From Sarocladium kiliense (taxonomy: Eukaryota; Ascomycota; Sordariomycetes; Hypocreales; Sarocladiaceae): a stretch of DNA of 64,000 nt. Under the pieces are notes generated by a model. It made no database searches, was not told the DNA's origin, and saw nothing but the letters and a program-made list of their open reading frames with translations. Location of the stretch: contig JAUZTG010000012.1 of NCBI GenBank assembly GCA_030734395.1, positions 1,240,001-1,304,000 of the forward strand, written 5' to 3'. This document shows, piece after piece, positions 31,706-43,771 of the stretch. Every line of letters begins with the position of its first letter. Position 1 is the first letter of the stretch. The translations under genes were made by a program, and so were the position numbers.

Positions 31706-34700
31706 TATTGTGGTTATAAAGGTCGACTTTGTTGGGTGTTCGGGGTGGAGGACAGCCAGGTTGGGCGATGGTCTGGCAGAGAATAAGGCGCACGCAACAA
31801 CCGCTGACGAGATTCGGGAGTCGAACCAACGTCCGTCGAGGCGATCAAGTGTAGACGAAAAGAATGGAGGCGAAATATGATCGAGGGCACGGCAGAGGCT
31901 GTCGTTGAGGCGGATCGATCGGGCGTGGAGTTGTGAGGACGTTTATAAAGGCAAATGCCTATCCGGCGACGAGGCAGGCTGAGGGGTTGAAGGCGCTGCA
32001 GGTCCTTTAGATGTTAAATTGGCCGACACCCATGTCTAGCAGGTCTCTGATCGTAATCTAGCGAGACAAGACGACAAGCAATGATAGCGAAGACGGCGGG
32101 GAGGGACGACAGGCGAGGTTTGCTGCAGGTAGTTCTACCGGGAGAGGGGGGTCGCACGGTCTGTTGGGAAGGGTCGAGAGGTCCAGGTCCAGGCTCAGGC
32201 TGCCGAGCGATCGGAGGCAGGGATTGTACACCTTCGGGGTGGAGAGGGTGGGATGGAAGGACAGAAGGGGATGAGATGGAGGGTCAGAGAGGCGTCATCT
32301 TGGAGGAGGGACGGATGAGAGGAGGGGGCACAGCTGGTGCATCGAAGCGAGCAATGGGAGGCGATTAGGTCGTAGCGTTAGGTAAGTCGGAATGGGGGAC
32401 TGCGGGAGGGGCGGAAGCCTGGCGTTGGGTGCTGAGGCTTCTGGGAGCGCCCTGTTGAATAGCGGCTTCCGACTGAAAGCAGAGGGCCTAGGGCGCTGTG
32501 GGGGATCCACTTGAGTCTGTAGCTAGGTCACCAACGACCTTGCCAGTGGTGTGTGATCACTCCTCTTCCCGCTGTCATTGGCTGCAATCCGCTGTCTCAG
32601 GGCGATCATGCCCCCTGCAGGCCGGCTCCACTTCCCCGGAAATGGGCCTCTGGGCCTCTGCATCTGCCGTGGCGCCGCCGCACCGTCCCCTAAACGAGCC
32701 CTAAATGAGCATCACTGTGAGTTCCAGCAGCCACTGAGATTGCATGCCTGGTACCTGAGGCTGAGGTCGGCGAGCTCTGTTCCCGCCTCCGGACCAGCCG
32801 CCATGATGCTTCCATCCCAGCCCTTGCGGGAAGCGTCCTTCCGGGGTCTCCATACCATCGTGAGGAGCTTCCCATCTGAAGCTTCGGCTTCGTTCTTCAC
32901 CTTTCGATCGTCGTCGTCACTGTCATCGTCACTGCCACCGACGCCAGCAGTCAATCAAGCGCCATCTGGCTCACCACATGGGAAGATGCTTCCGATCATG
33001 TCTTCGGGTGGTCTCGACTCTAGACTGTCCCCGAGGCATCACCGTTCAATTTCCGGCCGCTCAAGCAAGCATCCCTGGCCTGGCAACAGCTGCTATGCTT
33101 AGAGCGACCAACAACCCCGAGCAAAAGCAACCCCCATGTGGCTGAATAGACTTTCCTAGTCACTCAGGTCCTAACTATCCTGAGCATCGCCCACATGACT
33201 TTCTGCACGCTGCATTTGCCAGCTGGGTGGAGCCAGCACTTGCCCACCGAGTCCTGTTCACCTAACGGGATTTAAGGTAGCATCCACACGCCCGACCAGC
33301 ACGCGCCGCTCGATCGATGCAGGCCACTTGGTGCGAGATATGCGTTGCCGTCTGGATGCTGACCCGTGTTGCTCAGTCATGTGAGTTATCTGCTTCGCCT
33401 CGGACGAGGGTCCGGCGATCCAGGTCATCCACCTGGCACGGTGACTCTGTTCGAAATTATAGGCTCCGAAAAGCAGAGGGAAACCCAAAAGCAGAGGCAA
33501 ACCCAAGCATGTCAAGCTATCAATCATGATGTGACCTGTCATGTTTCCTCAGGCCATGTCTCATGCCTTAACGCCTGTATGCCAAATGATCCATGGCCAT
33601 TGTGCATAAACCTCGAGGCTTGATCCCGGCAACGCCGTTTCTTATCCTCTCGAAAGCTCTTCCTGCATCGACCAGCATTCCGGCAGAGAGTTCAGCTCGA
33701 CCTGAGGACACTCGACCACGATGCTTTCTCCGCGGAGGGTTTGCTTGTTGCAGCCTGATCAGCCTGAAGCAAGACGATGGCATCTGCTCTGACGGAAGGG
33801 TGCTCAGCTCCAAGGTCTTGACTCGTCGCTACGTGGCCTCGGGGGGAGGTTTCCTGCATTTTTGACAGCCGATGGCGCGGTTAGCTGCCAGAGCTGCAGG
33901 GAGCCATATTGTCGTTATCGAGATGGCCTGTATTCGAAGTCGAATCGCATCTGTTGCCATACGACGGGTCCATATCTCCTGAGCTAGAGGACTGCCCACA
34001 CACCTTGGCGTACTCGCGCTGTCAGGTTCATTATGCCGCCTGGGGTGAGACTGACTGTACCAAGCCAGCCTGCGGTCCGTTGCCGGTGCGGCCCATTGGG
34101 CAAGTAGCCGATGATCTTATCTGCTCTTGACGAGACGAATATGCATCTTGCAGCGCGGGATGCTGCATCAGAGCAGCACGGCTGAAAGTTCAGCGAATCC
34201 CACGTCAGGTGAGGTTATCGGCGCGGTCGGAATGGTTCGAAGCAGCTCGTTATGCCCATAGCCATGTCATAGGATACGCAGACGGGAGACTCGTGTTTTT
34301 GGGGATGGCGCATATGGAGTTGGGTGGCTTGTCGAATTCCGTCTTAATCTGTGAGGCCAAGATCGACAGCCTAAAAGGCGTCGTTGGACTACCTTCTCGA
34401 TAGTGTGACGGTACCTATCGGGCACCGAGCAGCGTTACGCGCGGACAAAAGCCGTGATCCCGTCCTTGGTTGAGAGTTGAATTTCGATCGAGGCAAAGAT
34501 TCCAGAGAAGCCGTCACGGCGCGCATTCGCGAGCTGATGGGCCTCAGCATTTTAAGGGATCCAGCGATGGAGCCCTGCTATACTAGACGGGAGTAATGCA
34601 TTGCGTCAATGCAGCTTTTCGCGGCACTATGTCCGCAAGCCCACCTACAGGAGCCCAGCGCATTGGTCCAATAAAATTGACTGTCTCGCATCGTGGTCGT

Positions 34701-34868
34701 CTGAGGAGTTGGCTGTTATCTATCTCGATCGGTATTACACGTGCGGATTACAGGCCGCATGCTGTTCGGTACCGCAGGCAATCGTACGACAATTATATAA
34801 TGTGACCTATCATACAGTGTCATCTCAGCTACCGACCAGATGACAACGATGGTGTCCTCATAGTAACC
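31706..34868. other. 3.2 kb gene-free gap between conserved and accessory halves
   Basis: No supported gene. The 31.7-32.5 kb part is purine-rich on the plus strand and likely the promoter and leader of the Zn2Cys6 gene to its left. The rest has only short frames that overlap on both strands. It marks the change from conserved single-copy genes to transporters, regulators and catabolic enzymes. Confidence 0.45.
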
Positions 34869-36704
34869 TCATACGTTCTTCTCTACAGCCGTGTCTTCCT
34901 CCTTCCGTTTCTCTTCCAACCCGTATTGCGTTTCAAGCTCACTCCGCAAGGTGTTGTCTTTGGCTATTGCGGACAGAATGAGTCCGACCCCTGCAAAAGC
35001 GATCGTTGCCAAGAAAGCCTTTTCAATCGCGAACTGGAATGTCTCTCGGATCTGACTCTGTACCGGATCATCATACTGCGTAATAAAGTGCTTTGTCCCT
35101 AGAGCGAACGCGTCACCCTGGGTCATCAAGGCGCGGACATTGGCATCATCGATGCGAGATGCATAGCGGCCGACGTAGGTATTGAAGATTGTTGCGGGGA
35201 TGGAGAGGCCGAACACCAAACCAATGCTGCGAATGTAGGTGAAGCCAGCCGTCGCTGCTGCCATGTCGGCTTCTGAAGACCATGACTGGATTGCTGGTAG
35301 GGTGCTGCCGACGAGAAAGCCTGCTCCGATCGGCTGCACCATGGTCTTGCATACCCATTGCACGGTACTGTCATCTCTCTCCAAGAGTGAAAAGAGGCCT
35401 TGCCCGGCGGTCATTAACGCAAAACCCGTCACGTGGAGTATCTTGTACCGCGCAAGCTTTGGCATGTATATCGCAGTGAAGATCACTGAGGGGAACATGA
35501 AAGCCGTATACGGAATCATCTGTACCCCAGCCCTACCTGGAGAAGAACCTTGGACTCCTTGGAAGAACAGTGGTAAGAAGAACGCAGGGAAGAACAAACA
35601 GAAATTCAGGAGGAATGTGTAGATGTAGATTAGAATAGCAGACCAAGCCTGGAAGATCCGGAGGGGAATGACAGGCTCTGTCGCACAGTAGCGTTCCCAG
35701 TAGACGAAGGCCACAAGGCCGAAGATACCGATAATGAGCGGTGCAAGAACTTGGGCAGAACCCCAGGGATGGATCACATCGGCCCAAGTTAGGCTGATCA
35801 GGACGCTCGAGGATGCTGCAATGACGAGGGTGTTCCCGATCCAGTCGATGCGCCTGAGCTTCGTCATAACGGTCTCCTCGCGGTTCCATTTCAGGCGGAG
35901 GAAGATGTACAGAAGAACAAGCATTAAGCCAGCAATCGGTAAGTTGAGATAAAAGATCTGTCGTTGACCGTCCATGTCAGCTGAGCGCTCGATTGTAGCC
36001 CACTCCAATCACGAACTTACCCAACGCCAGGTTGTGTTATCGACAATGAAGCCACTGAGGATCGGACCACAGATGATAGCCACAGATGCGAGTCCAAGAG
36101 TCATACCAATGTATTTCGATCGCTCTCTCAACGGCACGAGATCTGCGATGACCATTTCGACGAGCAGAATGCTGTTCTGACTCGCAATGCCCTGCAGCGC
36201 TCGGCCTGCCAGCATCATCGCCTCGTTTGTAGCAGCTCCGCACAAGGCGCTGCCCAGGATGAAAAAGACGGTCACACAAAGTGTAACCCATCGGCGACCG
36301 AAGATGTTGGCTAGTTGCGCGACTAAAGGCATCAGCGCAGTGCCGGCTAGCATCTGGATGTGGGCGACCCATATGTAATTCGAGCCGATGTTGAGATCGC
36401 GAACGATGGAGGGAAGAGCGGTGCCGATGATGGTGTTTTCGAGAGTGACGAGGAAGACGAGGCCGGAGAAGGTGGCGAGGATGACCCAGAATCTGTAGTC
36501 GGGTTTGAACTCTACGCTGGGTTCTGCTCCTTCGCCATCTTGAGTGACAGGCTTTTCGCTGCTGGAAGACTTGTCTCGTTTATCAAGGGGACTTTCGTGA
36601 ACTCTGTTAGTATCCTCTGGGGCTTCGGACGGTTCCACCGCGTTTGCGACGGCCTGATCTGTCATATTGGCTGTCTCCGTCGGGCTCTGCGAACGTGAAG
36701 CCAT
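34869..36704 (-). CDS. MFS transporter, DHA2 (14-helix) drug:H+ antiporter type
   Basis: Two exons (36021-36704 and 34869-35957, 63-bp intron, phase 0) give 590 residues. The longer frame begins at GTG; ATG at 36704 (MASRSQSPTETANM) is the first ATG. A hydrophilic N-terminus of about 80 residues precedes LVTLENTIIGTALPSIV, the DHA2 helix-1 motif. NIFGRRWVTL is the loop 2-3 signature. ILSGFIVDNTTWRW joined to IFYLNLPI across the intron is the motif-C region typical of 14-helix exporters. This class exports toxins, drugs and fungal metabolites across the plasma membrane. Its place beside a CoA ligase and regulator suggests it serves the local pathway, but the substrate is unknown. Confidence 0.9.
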
Positions 36705-37495
36705 CACGCCTTGCCCAAGCCAGTCTGGGTGAGACGAAACGAGAACTCACAGGAGCAAGCAGAAAAGTCCAGGCTCACCTGTTGACCTGGGCCACGCATG
36801 TCAGCAATTAGTTTAATCATCGCTGGCTCCATTGAGAGATTGAGTGATCACCGACACCTGTCAACGCTTATTTGCACCAAAAGAGTAAGAAGATGCGGAT
36901 GCACCGAGAAGGGTGGACCCAGGATCAGCTTACATCTACCAGGCCTTGGGACCCATTCCCTGTTTCGCATTGGCTTTTGTCATTAGCTTGGCATTGGCTG
37001 TCGAGGCTGGCACAGTGAATGAGATTAATGTTGACCTTTCAACGAAATCACTAGGGTTCACATATGATACTTAAGCGACTGCAGGCCACACTCAATGAGC
37101 CCTGCAGAACATAGTCCAAGATCCTTTAAGAGGCTTCACCCAAGGCTTCACTCCAGGTTTATCGCTTTAGGCATGCTGCTATCCTACTGAGGTTGCTAGC
37201 GATCATCTCAGGATAAGGACCCTCTGGACGTTGTGGTAGAAAACAATTCAACAGGTAGTCTGACAACAAGATTGGCAAAACTGTACTGTACTCAAAGTGT
37301 GGGAAGGACCAACTATTTTCGGTACTCCTCTGCTTGAAGGCCTCCTGAATCGAATCCAACCACCTTTCACAGATCCTCGGCTCCAGTATCAGATAAGTGC
37401 CTATCATGTTGAGAGATCTCCAAGGTCCCCCAGAGAAGAGTGCAGCTGACCTCTTAGCTGCTATATAAGTCGAAGCATCAGTGTAACTGTAGCGT
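36705..37495. other. Intergenic region with an unexplained open frame
   Basis: About 0.8 kb. On the minus strand a frame is open from the tail of the response-regulator gene to 37159 and would encode about 100 residues with an amphipathic look (RICERWLDSIQEAFKQRS). I found no start, family or splice support, so no gene is called. Confidence 0.3.
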
Positions 37496-38125
37496 CTAAC
37501 CCGAACGCGAGCTCACTCCAACCGACTCCAAAGCCTCGCGGACTGTCCCCATCATAAGCTGACTTTTCATAACACGACTTGCACCACTCTCAATGGCCTC
37601 CTCGTGACGCTTATCATCATCGAGAAGCATGCCTGTCAACATAACTATCGGTACAGCAGGTAACCCGGTTTCCCCTTCAAGCATCCGAATCCGCCTCGTA
37701 GCCTCGAGTCCGCCCATGAGCGGCATGTGGATATCCATGAGGATTGCTGAGAACTGAGAAGGGCAGCGTGCGTAGGCGGCTACACCTTCTTTCCCATTCT
37801 CGGCCACTTCGCATTCATGGCCGAGCTTCCTCGTCAAGACTTTGAGGATTTTGATCGCGATCTTGTTGTCGTTTACGAGCAGAAGCTTCTTCTTTGCCTC
37901 ATGGTCGTTGGCCGTCGCCACAGGCGCTTCGTTCGCCGGTAGGGGGGCATCAGGTCTGGAACCTGCTCGCGGCAGTCGCTCTAAGGAACTCACAGCTGCC
38001 TTGTTCAGCAGTGAGTCGTCGGGTTCGGGCATGGTGATTGGGGTTGTGGTATCTTCCAGCGGCCTCTGTCCAAATCCCATAGTGAGCGCGCGCTTGAAAA
38101 CTTGGGTCTCGCGATCGACAGTTAG
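37496..38125 (-). pseudogene. C-terminal receiver-domain remnant of a hybrid histidine kinase
   Basis: The ATG at 38080 gives 194 residues, but the frame extends to a splice acceptor at 38126 and reads LTVDRETQVFKRALTMGFGQRPLED, the linker found before the C-terminal receiver domain in fungal hybrid histidine kinases. The receiver domain keeps phospho-acceptor Asp116 (AILMDIHMPLMGG), Thr149 (VMLTG) and Lys172, but the acidic pocket reads VNDN rather than the usual D/E-D, and the Pro after the Lys is lost (MKSQ). No kinase or ATPase domain lies upstream; only about 350 bp separate it from the stop of the CoA-ligase gene. Best read as a truncated remnant, although a stand-alone receiver protein cannot be excluded. 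Confidence 0.55.
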
Positions 38126-38477
38126 CTGGAAATGCAGTCAACTCAGCAATTCGCCGTTAAGTGAGGTCTATGGCCATGGCACGAGTCGTTGAAGCGTATT
38201 GTATTGACAGTTACTTGCTTGCCTGATATTCGAGAGGGGTAGGTGGGATACCACCATCGAAGCGGCTGTGCCATAGAGCTGCAGATTGGCACGCATAACC
38301 AGATCCAGTTTACAAATGATACAGCACACCAATCTGAAATCATGCTCCCACGTGTGCGAATAGTCCCAGGCATTTCCTTCGTGTATAGAGACGAACGACA
38401 GCCTCAGAACCTTTAGCCGCGAGCTACTCATTGCTTTGGCCTCTTTGACAATGTGTCTCAAATCACAGCTTTGACCT

Positions 38478-40342
38478 TCAGATCTTGGCTCGCACCTTCC
38501 TAGGAATGAACCTCTGAATCACCCCCTCGAAACCAGGGCTTTCGAACACTTGCTTCCTTAGAGCTGTCTTCTGCACTTTCCCACTAGCTGTCTTGGGCAA
38601 GTCGTCCATCACACAAAGGAGCGTGGGAAGCTTATATCCCGACAATGAAGATCGAAGATCATTCCTCAGTCGAGATATGGAGATATTCTGTTGTTCTCGA
38701 AGTACAACGAGTGCAGCCACCCGCTGCCCGAAATCTTCATCCGCTACGCCGACAACTGATGCTTCAGAAATGTAGCTCAGACCTAAGATCTCTCTCTCAA
38801 TATCCAGGGCTGAGATCTTATAGCCGCCAGACTTGATGACTACATCACAAACGATTAGTCTTTCAGCTTCGCGGGCTTGAGAGTCGGTGGTCGACCTACT
38901 GTCTACCGACTCGCGGCCCAAGATGAACCAGGAGGATCCTTGTCGACGGCCAATATCTCCTGTCTTGTAATAACCGTCAGGAGTGAATGCGTCGCTGGTG
39001 GCTTTAGAATCTTGGTTGTAACGAAGAAACATTCCGGGAACCTTAACCAAGATCTCTCCCACTGGCTCAGTAGCGAGCTTCACGTCACAGCCAACGAGAG
39101 CTCTACCAACAGACCCCTTTGAGAGTGAAACTATGTCAGTCCCGTCGAATGGTCAAAGATGGAGGAAATCTTCTTACCTCGAGAACATCACAGGCCGGGT
39201 CCAATGGCGTCAGCAGAGCTGCCCCGAATTCTGAAGCTCCATAACGCTCTAGAATTCTTTTACCTGCAGACAGCTCCGACCATTTCTTGCGCAACGGGGC
39301 TGGCAAGGCCGAGGTTCCCGACATCATGAACCTAAGAGATCTCAGACCCGCGATTGAGCTGTCTTGGTCCCGCCCACCGCGAATATTATCCTCGTAGTAG
39401 CGCATAAGACGTGAGTACATGGTTGGCTACTTCTCATAAGTGTTGTACGGGAGGGGAAGAGTATCAGGTGTGTGCACATACCACGCCGCCGAAAACAGTC
39501 AGACCACCCTGCTGCCACCGTTCCCATATGCGCTGCGGATCGAACGAATCGAATTCGATGCAAGCACCTCCGAATAAGAAGGGAACAAAGCACACTACGA
39601 TTCCGGCAATGTGGTGAACTGGCATACAATGCAAGGCTACGTCGTCTGGTCTGACATCGAAATGATCCGCTAATGCTTGCACGCCCGAGACCATAATCTC
39701 ACGTGGGAGCAGAACGGCTTTTGGTTTTCCAGTAGTGCCGGACGTAAATATCATCAATCCGGGTCTGTCCGCGCTCAGTGATCGATTCGTCTGGATGTGG
39801 ATGTCTTCGGGATGTAGGTTCGGCGTGGTAGATCGTCGAGCTGCGTAGACAGCGGGAAACGCGGAGCTTCTATTCTTATGAACTTGGGCCTGAATGGCAG
39901 TCACAAGATCTCTTAAGCTTTCTCGAGAGACGATGGCGCTCGCTGAGCTCTTTTCCGCAAAGTACAGAGCTTCCTTTAGAGGAACATGGGGCGAAATAGG
40001 GACGACAATGCCGCCTAGGCAGAGGATGGCGAGAAAGCCGACCACATAGTCGTAGCCCGGCCCGGCTAAAAGTAGAAATGAGACTTCTCCGTCGCAAGCC
40101 AACAGGCTTTGCACCTCGGAGTCTAATGACTGATATATCTCATTCCTTAGAGCTAGAGTGTCGTTGAGAAGACGAATATGTGACGCCGAGAATCCAGCTG
40201 TCAAGTCCTTGATCGCCACGCGGTCCGGGGAAAATCGATGGGCGAAACCGAGGAGGCGTACAAGAAGAGGAAAGCTTGGGAAAGCATTTGGCAACTTAGG
40301 TACTGAGGGCTGTCCTTCTGTTGTCTGCAGAATGGCTTCCAT
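38478..40342 (-). CDS. ACSF3-like acyl-CoA (malonyl-CoA type) synthetase
   Basis: AMP-forming ligase that adenylates a carboxylic acid and transfers it to CoA. Exons: 39482-40342, 39178-39426, 38900-39116 and 38478-38839, giving 562 residues. Motifs: FTSGTTGKPKAV (residues 199-210, ATP binding), LERYGASEFG, YYKTGDIG, VDIIKSGGYKISALDIE and PKTASGKVQK with the catalytic Lys. The last two blocks and MMSGTSALPAPLRKKW are closest in my memory to the ACSF3 malonyl/methylmalonyl-CoA synthetases, but other small acids are possible. The last intron (38840-38899) is 60 bp with no stop in frame; removing it restores the standard VDIIKSGG. The C-terminus RAKI resembles a PTS1, so the enzyme may be peroxisomal. 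ATG at 40342 is used because the longer frame starts with TTG. Confidence 0.88.
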
Positions 40343-40828
40343 TTCGTTTCTGTGGCGGATGGTATCGATGATCACTTTGCGTACCAACCGCTCTCTCTGG
40401 AGTAATAAAGCTGGAGATAATAAAGACTAACTGAAAGGCGTGTAATAGAGCCTCGGGCACAGCACCCTCGATCGAGCACCTGACTCACGACTCTCGTCAT
40501 GTAAGGCGGAGAACATGACTTCGCATTGCCGTGCCTGCATATCCGGCCCCGAGTTCGAGCCTGCCAAATGCGACACAGACTTCCCGCATCATTTCCGACA
40601 TTCTAGACAGTCCACGCCTCACTCAGCGTTTCGGTCTCAGAAAACGATGAACAAAGAACCGGAGCCGGAAGCGGCACCGTTACGGCATGGCGGGCGTTGG
40701 GCGGAGCTTTTCGGTACTTTTCGGCAATCCTCGGTGCCGCCATCTTAGGTCATGGAGATACACCTCTTCCCCGTTGAACAACCGCAAAACTTCCGATCTC
40801 ATCCTGTTGACTCTATCACAGCGGCATC
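40343..40828. promoter_or_regulatory. Divergent promoter, CoA ligase / Zn2Cys6 regulator
   Basis: A 486-bp spacer between divergent starts. The part from 40650 to 40745 is rich in CGG/CCG triplets (ACCGGAGCCGGAAGCGGCACCG and several TCGG/CGG), the core bound by Zn2Cys6 proteins, so autoregulation by the adjacent factor is plausible. No exact palindrome was found. Confidence 0.45.
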
Positions 40829-43293
40829 ATGTCAGGAGAAGATCTCCGCCGGAGCCCGCAGCGCGTTTCTGCCCAGGTCGCTGCAACCTTAGAAGCAGGG
40901 CAGGGGTCCTTTGCCGAAGCACCAGATGGATCCCAAGCGCTACCCGCTCCAAGGAAGGCTCGCAGTTCACGAGCATGTGTAATCTGTAACAAGCGAAAGG
41001 CAGGTTCTCAATCTTGCATGTCGAATACTTGTATCTCGTTACTGACTTGACAGATGTATAGATTAGGTGCAACCTGTCAATCAGCGGAACTAAATGTGAC
41101 AATTGTAGGCACTTCGGTTACGAGTGTGTGTACGTGATTGCGGCTCTCTGTCCCTGGCCTACAGTGGTCTATGTCTTCCTCTCAGTGTTTCGCAAATAGC
41201 TTATACGTATACGGTTGAATAGCCCACACGAAAGAAAACGCAAGTACTATGCTGTGGTCGATTGCGAGAGTTCCAGTCGCGAACAAGGTAGCCATCCCCG
41301 GAAAAAGGCAATCAGCATCAGCAACAACGAGGGTCCTGTCGACGAAGGACGGACACAGCGTAATAGCTCTCAGTCTTCTCGCCAGCCCTTGACACCTGAG
41401 GAGACATTGGACTACGTACAAAATGCCCTGGTTGCGCAATTTGGGGGCGCCAACGACTCCCATACCACATTATCAACGCCCAAGCCTCCTGTTGGCTTCG
41501 AATCACCTGCTAAGGACACACCTTCCAGAGCAGCAGGTTACCTTGGTCGATCAAGCTACCTTGGTGGAGAGCTCCTGGATCAAGAAGACTCTACACATAA
41601 AGAGAGTTCTCATGTGCCTCATTCATCACTTACGGCGGATGATATGAAAGTGCTAGAGATCCGAACGGCCTTTGATCTGCCCTCCCGAGCAACATGTGAA
41701 AGTCTCATCTCGACCTTTATGACGAAGTGCGATCCTTGGATGCCAGTGCTTTCGGGTCCAATCCTGGAAAACTTACAACATGGCGAAATCTCCGAAGTTC
41801 CACTGTTACTCCTACAGGCTGTCCTGATGGCAGGAGCGTAAGTCTTCTTCCCCGAGGTCTCAGTGTCTGGAACGTAGCTGAAGCCCAGAAGTCGAATGCA
41901 AGTCGAAAAGTCTCCATTACAGAACGTCTCGGCGCAACAACTCTATGATCGTGCAAAGGTGCTCTTTTTCATGGGATACGAGAAGGATCCTATGGTCCTA
42001 TTATCGGCTGTTGCGATTTTACAATACTGGAACCCCACTGGCCCTGGTCTGGTCTCTATTCATAGCAGTTCCTACTGGCTTCGAATCGGGGTCGGCCTCG
42101 TTCATCAGATGGGTCTGCACAAAGAGCCGGATCGGTCACGGCCAGATTGGCAATTGCGGCGCAGGGTGTTCTGGACATTATTTGCTCGAGACTCTCTCCT
42201 GTCTATGGGCCAAGGACGGCCGCGAGCCATTCACCTCGAGGATTGTAGCATCGAATGGCCGACGACCTCCGATTTCCCCATGGCCAATAAACATGCTCAG
42301 CTCTTTATTTCCCATGTTAGGATCTGCGGAATACTAGGCGACCTGACTCAGTGGTCTCTTCGTGGCGGAAGCGACGTTACTGCCCAACGAGCACGCTTTA
42401 GACAACAACTGATAACCTGGTTTGCCAGCTTACCGGAAAACCTCCGTATTTGCGACTCAAGTGGGAAGTATACGCCATATGACTCTTACACCAGGCAACT
42501 GATGCTTCCTTATCTCACCGCCATATCGATTCTCTACAAGCCGAAGCTTCCTTCAAGGTCAAATGGAGGAGGCTCACAGCCTACGATAGCTTCGGCTATT
42601 GCAGCATCTTGCATGTCTAGGATCTTTGAAGACGCTCTCGCAAGGAGTGAGGTCCGCGATGGGGTCGCGATCCAAGCCATATACCTCCTCTTTGCTGGCA
42701 TCAGTCTCCTTGCCACTTTTGGTGCGCCAGACCCCGACAACGTTCAAAGACTGTACTAACAAACATGCCTAGAGTATCCATTGCTTCACAAGGTGTCTAG
42801 CCAAGACATGAGTATCATCAAGCTTTCTCTCGAAGAGCTGTCAAAGACGTGGCAGACAGCTAAAGAGTCATTGAGGGTTCTACAGAGTCTACAAGAAGCC
42901 ATGTCGGCCTTCCCTCGCGCGACGAACCCTGCGCCTTTGCAGCCCGATGACTCGTTGTGGGAGCTCTTTCGACCGTTTGGGCCGTCTTTTTCCATCAGCG
43001 CTCAAATCATATCAGACCACTGGCAAAAGAACCCAATGTTCCTTGATACTTCGTCTCCCAAGAGCAATATGCAAACACGCCCAGAACACACGTACAGCGC
43101 TAATGCGGCTGAGTTCCCCATGGGAATGGTGGATCCGACCTTCTCGACGGGAGCTGTCGATCATTCAGGGACCGCGGTGGACGCTGCGGTAGACTTCAGC
43201 CCTCAGACCATGATGGATAATGTCCTCCAAGACATAATGGCGCATTCTCACTTCAGTGGAGAAGACTGGTTCTTCCGTGATATGCCGGAATGA
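40829..43293 (+). CDS. Zn2Cys6 transcription factor of the CoA cluster
   Basis: Five exons (40829-40999, 41062-41129, 41223-41837, 41889-42721, 42773-43293) fit in phase and give 735 residues. The zinc cluster is ACVICNKRK joined to IRCNLSISGTKCDNCRHF GYEC across intron 1, giving the correct C-X2-C-X6-C spacing. That junction requires a GC..AG intron (GCAGGT donor at 41000). Intron 2 (93 bp) falls just after the last Cys. The middle homology region includes LRRRVFWTLFARDSLLSMGQ and RPRAIHLEDCSIEWP, standard for fungal-specific regulators. The C-terminus has Met/Asp-rich segments that could activate transcription. It is divergent from the CoA ligase and convergent with the permease gene, so it is the best candidate for the cluster's regulator. 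Confidence 0.85.
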
Positions 43294-43771
43294 TCGAAAG
43301 TGGCCTTGAGGATCGATTTTCGCATATACGAGTGTCCCTTGTCTCAAAGAGATCGAGGTGTAGAATAATGTCATCTATTCATCAAAAGCCTTGGAGAACC
43401 AAGATTCCGACCCAAATTCCTGTCTCCAGATCGAAAGTCACTCGAGAAGATAGACACAATACGGCAGACCACGGAGCAGGCTGATAAGTTGAGAGCATCC
43501 ATTTGCTTCCCATACTGTCCTGCAAAACTCAATGAATAAATCTCCAACTGATATATTGATATATTTGAAAGCCTCTGGCGTTATACATAGGCTCCCAAAG
43601 CCTGATGCAGAAACGCAACTAAGGCTACTTGTGCCATCGTGTGGAAACACCAGTGAATGCTTTTGTCATCGCCTGCAAAGAAAGGCTTCCTCCCGGTTTG
43701 TGCACCTATACCTGTTCGTCGACTTTCTTGTAAAAGCCGACCAGTCAAACGACTGTTTGAACCAGCCCAAC
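43294..43771. other. Convergent intergenic region
   Basis: Between the 3' ends of the regulator and the permease; 0.5 kb, no gene seen. Confidence 0.45.

Noticed and set aside
37159..37407. 82-codon minus-strand frame after the receiver-domain gene
   Set aside because: Frame continues upstream without a start and matches nothing known to me.
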